5,135 nucleotides of DNA, taken from contig DGDR01000121.1 of NCBI GenBank assembly GCA_002385545.1, positions 30,931-36,065 of the forward strand, in the 5' to 3' direction. The translations under genes and the position numbers were made by a program. The notes under the pieces were generated by a model. The model was not told the origin of the DNA and searched no databases. It was given only the letters and a program-made list of their open reading frames with translations. Shown piece by piece: positions 1 to 5,135 of the stretch (within the stretch, counting starts at the first letter, position 1; every line of letters starts with the position of its first letter). This stretch comes from Clostridium sp. UBA3947 (GTDB taxonomy: Bacteria; Bacillota; Clostridia; Clostridiales; Clostridiaceae).

Positions 1-578
1 CTATTAAGGAAATAATAAATTCACCTTCCTTTAATAGTATTGCTGCACTTAGAGAGCATAGGGAAAAGCTCCTTGCAAAAAGAAAGCAAATAGATATGCT
101 ATTAGTTAATGTGGAAAAAACTATAGCATCTGAAGAAGGGAGAATTGTGATGAGCGATAAGGAAAAATTTGAGGGCTTTAAGGAAAAGCTTATAGAAGAA
201 AATGAGAAAAAGTATGGTAAGGAAATAAGGGAAAAGTATGGTGAGGAGGCTGTTGAAAAGTCTAATCAAGCCTTTAAAAACATGTCAAAGGAAGACTATG
301 ATAAGATGATAAGCCTTGAAAAGGAAATGAAGACTGTGTTAGCAGAGGCCTTTAAAACTGGTGATCCTGCTAGCGAGCTAGCTCAAAAGGCTGCTGATTT
401 ACACAAGCAGTGGATTTCCATGGCTTGGGGTCAGTACAGTAAAGAAGCCCATGCAGGAGTGGCTCAAATGTATGTGGATGATGAACGCTTCACTGCCTAT
501 TACGATAAGGAGCAGCCAGGAACTGCCAAGTTCCTTAGAGATGCCATATATATTTATACTGGAATGAACAAACAATAG
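1..578 (+). CDS. MerR-family regulator with C-terminal TipAS domain (5' truncated)
   Basis: The reading frame is open from the left edge (first full codon at 3) to TAG at 576-578, giving 191 visible residues. The first ~45 (IKEII, then ALREHREKLLAK, then NVEKTI) look like the end of a MerR DNA-binding domain plus the long dimerisation helix. The winged helix-turn-helix itself would lie off the window. From MSDKEKFEGF (position 150) to the end the protein matches the TipAS fold: a helical ligand-binding domain with the characteristic HAGVAQMYVDDERF and FLRDAI segments near the C-terminus. Family members (TipAL, Mta, SkgA type) bind drugs or other hydrophobic ligands and activate promoters with long spacers, often of efflux genes. 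No cysteine occurs in the visible part, so covalent thiopeptide capture as described for Streptomyces TipAL is unlikely. The ligand and targets cannot be read from this sequence. An ATG at 96 is available but is not the real start, because it cuts through the dimerisation helix. Confidence 0.88.
   Translation, partial: IKEIINSPSFNSIAALREHREKLLAKRKQIDMLLVNVEKTIASEEGRIVMSDKEKFEGFKEKLIEENEKKYGKEIREKYGEEAVEKSNQAFKNMSKEDYDKMISLEKEMKTVLAEAFKTGDPASELAQKAADLHKQWISMAWGQYSKEAHAGVAQMYVDDERFTAYYDKEQPGTAKFLRDAIYIYTGMNKQ
138..152 (+). promoter_or_regulatory. Possible internal ribosome binding site and ATG for a TipAS-only product
   Basis: GGGAG at 138-142 lies 7 nt before the in-frame ATG at 150-152, which falls exactly at the junction between the dimerisation helix and the TipAS domain. 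Translation from here would give a 142-residue protein. In Streptomyces the tipA gene is known to yield both a full regulator and a similar-sized ligand-binding TipAS from an internal start. That this happens here is inference; purine-rich stretches are common in this genome and the motif may be chance. Confidence 0.35.
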
Positions 579-657
579 TAACAATCATAAGTTATGCACC
601 TGCAATCGGTACTGATAAGGTCGTCTGGATGAACAAGCAATAGTAACAATCATAAGT
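559..657 (+). repeat. Imperfect direct repeat spanning the 3' end of the regulator gene
   Basis: A 34-nt segment at 559-592 recurs as 33 nt at 625-657. The copies differ by one deleted A and one A-to-G change. The first copy holds the last codons of the regulator (MNKQ then TAG) and 14 nt of 3' flank. The second copy also reads MNKQ-stop in its own frame but has no gene body in front of it. Start-to-start spacing is 66 nt. The 32 nt in between (593-624) are about 47 percent GC, higher than the surrounding sequence. A local tandem duplication, or a relic of a rearrangement at the gene end, would explain it. Confidence 0.8.
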
Positions 658-661
658 CCAA

Positions 662-714
662 GGGCGGTGGTATTGTTCAAGTTAAGGGCAATACCGCTGC
701 CCATTAATTTTTTT
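662..714 (+). terminator. Intrinsic terminator after the TipAS regulator
   Basis: The left arm 662-675 pairs with the right arm 689-702 over 14 continuous positions, two of them G-U wobbles, with a 13-nt loop. The stem base is GC-rich (GGGC with GCCC). It is followed by ATTAA and then seven T residues (708-714). The T-run starts 5 nt after the stem, slightly later than ideal. It ends the upstream transcript about 85 nt after the stop codon and insulates the downstream hscC promoter. There is no matching T-run on the opposite strand side, so it looks one-directional. Confidence 0.85.
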
Positions 715-764
715 GTCTAACCGTTGATACTTATTAAAAATTAATGTGATTACCACTGCTTAGG

Positions 765-784
765 ATGTTACAATTAAGTAACAT
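765..784. promoter_or_regulatory. Perfect palindrome, candidate operator upstream of hscC
   Basis: ATGTTAC at 765-771 and GTAACAT at 778-784 are exact reverse complements separated by AATTAA. The centre is about 22 nt upstream of the -35 hexamer and about 57 nt upstream of the expected transcription start, so it is a DNA site rather than part of the hscC transcript. It is not the CIRCE element of HrcA (TTAGCACTC type) and not a CtsR heptad repeat. The position would suit an activator or an upstream repressor site. The cognate protein is unknown, and a chance palindrome in AT-rich DNA cannot be excluded. Confidence 0.45.
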
Positions 785-796
785 TGGCTCTTTCCC

Positions 797-825
797 TTGG
801 AATTTTAACCATAATATATTATAAT
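797..825 (+). promoter_or_regulatory. Sigma-A-type promoter for the hscC operon
   Basis: TTGGAA (797-802, 4 of 6 consensus -35 positions) and a perfect TATAAT (820-825) are separated by the optimal 17 nt. Transcription would start near 831-833, leaving a 5' leader of about 45 nt before the hscC start codon. It lies after the upstream terminator and is the best hexamer pair in the intergenic region. No CIRCE or CtsR element was seen around it, so expression looks housekeeping rather than classical heat shock. Confidence 0.75.
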
Positions 826-864
826 ATTCCCGTAGTGCAAAATATTTCAGAAAAGTAATAATAT

Positions 865-870
865 AAGAGG
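865..870 (+). promoter_or_regulatory. Ribosome binding site of hscC
   Basis: AAGAGG lies 6 nt before the ATG at 877. An in-frame TAA at 859-861 with no other start codon in between fixes this ATG as the only possible start. Confidence 0.8.
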
Positions 871-876
871 TATGAT

Positions 877-2577
877 ATGGTTAATATTGGTATTGATTTG
901 GGTACAACAAACAGTTTAATATCCTATTGGACCGAGGATGGTCCTGTAATTATTCCAAATTCCTTAGGAGAGGCTCTTACACCTTCTGTGGTCAGTATTG
1001 ATGACAACGGAGATATTTTAGTGGGTAAAATTGCAAAGGAAAGACTGGTAACCCATCCAGAATTAAGCGCTTCTGTCTTCAAGAGAACTATGGGTAGCCG
1101 AAAGATTTATAAGCTTGGAGATAAGGAGTTTCTGCCAGAGGAATTATCTGCCCTGGTATTAAAGGCCCTAAAGGAAGATGCAGAGCATTATTTAGGGGTG
1201 CCTATAACAGAAGCTGTAATAAGTGTACCTGCTTATTTTAGTGATGCTCAAAGAAAGGCTACAAAAAGAGCAGGGGAATTGGCAGGATTAAAGGTAGACA
1301 GACTTGTAACAGAGCCTACTGCAGCAGCTCTGGCATATGGAATACATAATAGAAAGGGCGATACCAAGGTGTTAGTTTTTGACCTTGGGGGAGGTACCTT
1401 TGATGTATCCATATTAGAGTTTTTTGATAATGTAATGGAGGTTAGGGCAGTAGCAGGAGATAACTATTTAGGCGGTGAGGACTTTACTGAAGCCCTAATA
1501 AATATGTTTCTAAATCATCATGGTATTAAAAAAGAAGATTTAGATGATCTTTCCTATGCTATGGTTAGGAAGGAAGCAGAAGTGGCAAAGAGAGCCTTTG
1601 GTGAAAGCCGCCAGGTTACTATGAGCTGTACAATCCAGGATGAAAAATTAACATATGACATAACCATAGAAGATTATGAAAAGGGTGTAAAAAATCTTCT
1701 AAATAGGTTAAGAGAACCGGTGGAAAGGGCCTTGAGTGATTCAAATTTAAAGCTTAGTGATATAGAATCCATAATATTAGTAGGAGGAGCCACTAAGCTA
1801 CCAGTAATAAGACACTTTGTTAGCAAGCTTTTTGGAAAGCTGGCCTATGTGAATATAAATCCAGATGAGGTAGTGGCTTTAGGAGCTTCGGTACAGGCTG
1901 CCCTAAAGGGCAAGGATGCGGCCTTGAAGGAGATTATCCTTACAGATGTGTGTCCTTTTACCTTAGGTACTACAGTATCTGTAAAAAAGGCTCATGGGCA
2001 CTATGAAAGCGGGTATTTCTTACCTATCATTGAAAGAAACACCGTTATTCCAGTAAGTAGAGTAGAAACCTTATATACTGTACATGATAATCAAACTATA
2101 ATAAACGTAGAAATTCTTCAAGGAGAATCTAGACTATCTAAGGATAATATTTATTTAGGAGAGCTAAATATACCTGTGCCTCCTAAGAAAGCTGGAGAAG
2201 AGGCTGTGGACATTAGATACACCTATGATATCAACGGAATTTTGGAAGTAGAGGTTACAGCCTTATCTACTGGTGTTAAACGTAGGATGGTTATAGAAAA
2301 GAATCCAGGAAGTATGAGCAAGGAAGAAATTGCAGAGCGCCTAGAGAGCTTGGTCCATTTAAAAATTCATCCTAGAGAAAATCACGAAAATAAGCTGTTA
2401 TTGGCTAGAGGGGAAAGATTATTCCAGGAGAATTTAGGCAGCACAAGACAATTAATAGGACAGGTTTTAAAGGAATTTGAAGACGTGCTAGAAAGACAGG
2501 ATTTAAGAGAAATTGAGGAAATGAGAAAGAAGCTAAAGGATATATTTGACTCTATTGAAGGTAGGGAGGATTTTTAA
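877..2577 (+). CDS. hscC: Specialised Hsp70 chaperone of the HscC (Hsc62) subfamily
   Basis: An ATP-dependent cytoplasmic Hsp70 of 566 residues. The nucleotide-binding domain is complete: GIDLGTTNS (5-13), catalytic lysine K69 in FKRTMG, VPAYF (117-121), EPTAAALAYG (146-155), GGGTFD (171-176, T174 matching DnaK T199), ILVGGATKLP (300-309) and NPDEVVALGA (328-337). The interdomain linker reads IILTD (353-357), where DnaK has VLLLD. The beta substrate-binding domain follows, with the subfamily-typical PIIERNTVIPVSR (383-395) and LQGES. A short helical lid (about 478-566) contains LKIHPRE and LLLARGERL. Against DnaK the protein lacks about 24 residues after K69 and about 11 more before the linker, and has a shorter C-terminus. 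These traits and the motifs point to HscC rather than DnaK or HscA. E. coli HscC is a non-general Hsp70 with dedicated J-type partners (DjlB, DjlC). Clients here are unknown. The gene directly abuts the J-like/TPR gene downstream, which is its likely cochaperone. Confidence 0.93.
   Translation: MVNIGIDLGTTNSLISYWTEDGPVIIPNSLGEALTPSVVSIDDNGDILVGKIAKERLVTHPELSASVFKRTMGSRKIYKLGDKEFLPEELSALVLKALKEDAEHYLGVPITEAVISVPAYFSDAQRKATKRAGELAGLKVDRLVTEPTAAALAYGIHNRKGDTKVLVFDLGGGTFDVSILEFFDNVMEVRAVAGDNYLGGEDFTEALINMFLNHHGIKKEDLDDLSYAMVRKEAEVAKRAFGESRQVTMSCTIQDEKLTYDITIEDYEKGVKNLLNRLREPVERALSDSNLKLSDIESIILVGGATKLPVIRHFVSKLFGKLAYVNINPDEVVALGASVQAALKGKDAALKEIILTDVCPFTLGTTVSVKKAHGHYESGYFLPIIERNTVIPVSRVETLYTVHDNQTIINVEILQGESRLSKDNIYLGELNIPVPPKKAGEEAVDIRYTYDINGILEVEVTALSTGVKRRMVIEKNPGSMSKEEIAERLESLVHLKIHPRENHENKLLLARGERLFQENLGSTRQLIGQVLKEFEDVLERQDLREIEEMRKKLKDIFDSIEGREDF
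2563..2570 (+). promoter_or_regulatory. Ribosome binding site of the J-like/TPR gene, inside the end of hscC
   Basis: AGGGAGGA, a strong Shine-Dalgarno sequence, lies 7 nt before ATG 2578 and within the last codons of hscC. The hscC stop TAA (2575-2577) is directly followed by the ATG with no gap. This arrangement suggests translational coupling and matched production of the two proteins. Confidence 0.85.
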
Positions 2578-5121
2578 ATGGATGCTTTTGAAGTATTAGG
2601 GATACCTTTTACCAAGGATGAAAGGGAAATACGTAGGGCTTACTCTAGATTATTGGTAAAATACTCTCCAGAAACAGATCCAGAAGGGTTTCAAAGATTG
2701 AGAGCCGCCTATGAAGAGGCCTTAGCTAAAGCTAAGCAGGAGGAGGACGAAAGTGCTTCCTTATCTCCTATAGATCAATTTATGAAGGATTTTGAGGAGA
2801 CTTATAGATGCTTTGAAAAAAGGTTGGATTTGAACTGCTGGAGTAAGCTTTTAGAACGGGATGTTTGCTATAATGTTGAATCTTCAAAGGAAATAAGCTA
2901 TAGGATTTTAACTTTTATTATGGATAACTATAACTTCCCTACTGAGGTTTGGCGCTTATTTAATAATTACTTCTCATGGAAGTCTAAAAAGGACTCTTTA
3001 TACAGCCAGTTCCCAAGGCCCTTTATAGATTTTGTGGTTTATAAGATTAGTAATGAAAGTAATTTTGATTATGAGGTATTGAAGACCTGCAAAGATAATA
3101 GACAGGATGAATTTATTGGCGAATTAGGGAAGATAAGAAATGCTATAGATGACATTGATTTATACACTGCCTATGCTTCTATCAAGGTAGCAGAGGAGAT
3201 TTGTCCTGAACATCCAAACTTAAAGGTGCTAAAGGCTAGATACTTAGCACTTGACGGACAAGTTCATGAGGCATTGCATGCCTTTAACTCAATTTTAGAA
3301 GAAGATAAGGATAATTTTGATGCTATGTTTTATAGGGCAGAGCTATATGGTAGACTAGGAATGTTAGATAAGGCCTACCAAGATTATAAAAGGCTAACAG
3401 AATTAGACCCAGAGGCCTTAGGAGTTTTCTACTCCATGACAAGATGCTGTATTTCTCTGCAAAAATATGAAGAAGCTATAAAGTATGCTGAAAAACTAAA
3501 TGATATTTCTCAATACCGAGGAGATGCAAGGGTAATAGTAAACTCAGCTTATAGCTTTTACATTGATAGCTTTAGCAAAAATATTGAGACTATAGATGAT
3601 AATGAAAAGTTAAAGCTGGCAGATGCATACTTTAAATGCTCTAAAATAGAAGAAAGCTATAATGTATTGCAGGAGCTAGTAACAAAACCTAATTGCCCTG
3701 CTGAAGTATATGCCTTATATTGCAGGGTGTTGATGCTTAAGAAGGATTATGAATTAGCTTATGTTACAGTATGTGATGCCCTTAATAATTATAAGGACAA
3801 TTATGAATTACACTTTCTTAAGGCAGATATCTTAGAGGAATTGGAGAAATATGAAGAGGCTTTAGAGCAATATGATAGGGCTATAGAAATCAATGGAAGA
3901 GATTTTTCTGCTTATAATAACAAAGCTTATATACTAAATAAGCTTAGAAATTATAAGGAGGCTCTACATTGTGCTAATACTGCCATAGAGCTAGAGCCTA
4001 ACGCTGCTCACAGCTATAAGAATAAGGCTGCAGCTTTATTGGGCTTGGAGTTATACGAGGATTGCTTAGAGACTTGTGAAGAGGCGCTTAATAGGTATGC
4101 ATACTTTACTGAGGTTTATATTATAAAGATGCAGGCCTTTATAGACATAAATTTAATGGATGAAGCCTTGGAAGTCTTTAATAGGGCCATTAGCTTTGGC
4201 TTGAAGGATAGTAAATTATACTACGAAAAGGCTAGAGCCTTAATGTATCTAAAAAAGTATGATGAAGCTATACAGAACTGTAACCAAGCCATGGAGGAGG
4301 ATGAAGCTAAGGCAGATTACCATTATATAAAAGCCTTATGCTTCTACTATAAGGAAGCTTATGAAGAGGCTAAGAAGGGCTTTGAAAGGGTAATTGAGCT
4401 TGATATTAATTACAGTGCTGCCTACTTTTATATCATTAAATGTCTGCTGAGTCTATCCAAGCCTCAGGAGGCTGTAGCGGTGGCAGATAAGGCTATAAAA
4501 TTAGAGCAGATGCATCTAGATAGGTTCTACAACCTAAAAGGTATTGCCTATGAGGAGCAGGGTAGACAGGATCTGGCCCTAGAGGAATACAAGAAGGCGG
4601 CAAACTATAATCCTACAGTAGCTGGTTATTACTATGCTGTAGGTCATTGCCTAAATGACCTAAACAGATTTGAGGAAGCAATAAAGTATTACAGAAAGTA
4701 TATAGAATTAGAGCCTGAAGATGCAGATGGATATGTAAATATAAGCTATTCCTTATATAATGTAGGTAAGTTCCAAGAATGTATCGACAATTGCAACAAG
4801 GCAATAAAAATATTCCCAGACTATACTACGGCACATCAAAACAAGGGTTGGGCACTATATAGGCTAAATAGAATAACAGAGGCGGAAAAAGAATGTGCCA
4901 TTGCTTTGAAATTGGATGGAAATAACGAGGATATTCTTCGATTAAAGCTTAGACTATTAATTTTAAGAAACTTTAATCAGGATGCTCTCATAGTTTGTGA
5001 CAGAATATTGGAGTTAAATCCTAACAATGACCAGGTAAGAGCCATGCGACAGGATTTGATTAATAAGCTAAATGAGGCAAATAAGCAGAAAACAGGATTT
5101 TTAAGATCCTTATTTAAGTAA
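2578..5121 (+). CDS. J-like domain protein with a long TPR array, likely HscC cochaperone
   Basis: An 847-residue protein with no signal peptide and no obvious membrane segment. Residues 1-52 resemble a J domain: MDAFEVLGI (helix I), a basic helix II ending in LLVKY (to 29), then SPE (30-32) where canonical J proteins have HPD, a very short loop, and a helix III-like GFQRLRAAYEEAL. Residues about 64-205 form a helical region (PTEVWRLFNNYFSW, FPRPFIDFVVYKI) resembling, from memory, the middle part of HscC-linked J proteins. Residues 213-817 are TPR repeats with the A20/A27/P32 pattern. A basic tail ends in FLRSLFK. The start is secure: strong RBS, and a J domain normally begins within a few residues of the N-terminus. 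Context (abutting hscC) and domains indicate a role in docking on HscC and presenting or choosing clients through the TPR superhelix. Whether SPE can stimulate ATPase activity is not known. The role is inferred; the domain make-up is well supported. Confidence 0.88.
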   Translation: MDAFEVLGIPFTKDEREIRRAYSRLLVKYSPETDPEGFQRLRAAYEEALAKAKQEEDESASLSPIDQFMKDFEETYRCFEKRLDLNCWSKLLERDVCYNVESSKEISYRILTFIMDNYNFPTEVWRLFNNYFSWKSKKDSLYSQFPRPFIDFVVYKISNESNFDYEVLKTCKDNRQDEFIGELGKIRNAIDDIDLYTAYASIKVAEEICPEHPNLKVLKARYLALDGQVHEALHAFNSILEEDKDNFDAMFYRAELYGRLGMLDKAYQDYKRLTELDPEALGVFYSMTRCCISLQKYEEAIKYAEKLNDISQYRGDARVIVNSAYSFYIDSFSKNIETIDDNEKLKLADAYFKCSKIEESYNVLQELVTKPNCPAEVYALYCRVLMLKKDYELAYVTVCDALNNYKDNYELHFLKADILEELEKYEEALEQYDRAIEINGRDFSAYNNKAYILNKLRNYKEALHCANTAIELEPNAAHSYKNKAAALLGLELYEDCLETCEEALNRYAYFTEVYIIKMQAFIDINLMDEALEVFNRAISFGLKDSKLYYEKARALMYLKKYDEAIQNCNQAMEEDEAKADYHYIKALCFYYKEAYEEAKKGFERVIELDINYSAAYFYIIKCLLSLSKPQEAVAVADKAIKLEQMHLDRFYNLKGIAYEEQGRQDLALEEYKKAANYNPTVAGYYYAVGHCLNDLNRFEEAIKYYRKYIELEPEDADGYVNISYSLYNVGKFQECIDNCNKAIKIFPDYTTAHQNKGWALYRLNRITEAEKECAIALKLDGNNEDILRLKLRLLILRNFNQDALIVCDRILELNPNNDQVRAMRQDLINKLNEANKQKTGFLRSLFK
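3214..5028 (+). repeat. Region encoding the TPR array (residues 213-817)
   Basis: Three N-terminal 34-residue-type units start near residues 213, 247 and 281. A degenerate helical stretch (about 316-372) follows. Then come 13 contiguous units starting at 375, 409, 443, 477, 511, 545, 579, 613, 647, 682, 716, 750 and 784. Only the unit at 647 has 35 residues instead of 34. Ala at repeat positions 20 and 27 is well kept, and Pro at position 32 occurs in several units (P278, P474, P713, P815). A final helix (about 818-835) caps the solenoid. Such an array should form nearly two superhelical turns (TPRs take about seven to eight units per turn) with a long inner groove for peptide or protein binding. 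The repeats are diverged at DNA level, so this is an old protein repeat and not a recent nucleotide expansion. Confidence 0.85.
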
Positions 5122-5135
5122 GACAAGGGAACCTT

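Noticed and set aside
399..584. Minus-strand open frame opposite the TipAS domain
   Set aside because: It is fully antisense to a well-supported coding region and its protein resembles no family I recognise.
590..643. Small coding region ending in MNKQ in the second repeat copy
   Set aside because: The frame has no start codon with a ribosome binding site and no family resemblance; it is best seen as duplicated sequence.
733..745. ATTAA-AAA-TTAAT inverted repeat
   Set aside because: Pure A/T low-complexity palindrome, expected by chance in this AT-rich spacer.
724..752. TTGATA at 724-729 as the -35 of a second promoter
   Set aside because: No acceptable -10 hexamer lies 16-18 nt downstream; the TTGGAA/TATAAT pair at 797-825 is far better.
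715..876. Heat-shock control elements (CIRCE, CtsR box) before the Hsp70 gene
   Set aside because: Looked for because the gene is an Hsp70; neither element is present, consistent with HscC not being a classical heat-shock DnaK.
4613..4804. Minus-strand open frame opposite the TPR array
   Set aside because: It lies wholly inside the TPR gene and its His/Leu/Tyr-rich product is what antisense reading of TPR codons gives.
5125..5135. AAGG-GAA-CCTT as the start of a terminator hairpin after the TPR gene
   Set aside because: Only four pairs are visible before the window ends and no T-run can be seen, so it cannot be called.

Overview
The window is low-GC DNA with codon use rich in AGA, ATA and TTA and strong AGGAGG-like ribosome binding sites. 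This fits a Firmicute, most likely of the Clostridia; that is inference from composition and protein style, not from a marker gene. All supported genes are on the + strand.

Layout. (1) Positions 1-578 hold the 3' part of a MerR-family regulator with a C-terminal TipAS (drug-sensing) domain. Its DNA-binding N-terminus lies beyond the left edge. A GGGAG motif 7 nt before an in-frame ATG at 150 could allow a separate TipAS-only product of 142 residues. (2) Positions 579-876 are a roughly 300-nt intergenic region. It contains a second, slightly diverged copy of the end of the regulator gene and its 3' flank, a strong intrinsic terminator (14-bp stem then T7), a perfect 7-bp palindrome with a 6-nt spacer, and a good sigma-A-type promoter (TTGGAA-17-TATAAT). 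(3) Positions 877-2577 encode a 566-residue specialised Hsp70 of the HscC (Hsc62) subfamily. (4) Positions 2578-5121 encode an 847-residue protein whose start codon directly follows the HscC stop codon. It has an N-terminal J-like domain in which the HPD tripeptide reads SPE, a helical middle region, and a long TPR array (13 contiguous units plus three more N-terminal ones). The last 14 nt are non-coding and too short to interpret.

How they work together. HscC and the J-like/TPR protein form a tightly coupled two-gene unit expressed from its own promoter. The natural reading is a dedicated chaperone pair: the J-like domain docks on HscC, and the TPR superhelix selects the client or partner. 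In E. coli, HscC also has its own J-type partners (DjlB, DjlC), which are membrane proteins. Here the C-terminal part is a soluble TPR solenoid and the J signature is degenerate. This pair is the most interesting content of the window. The TipAS regulator upstream is separated from it by a terminator and is probably an independent unit.
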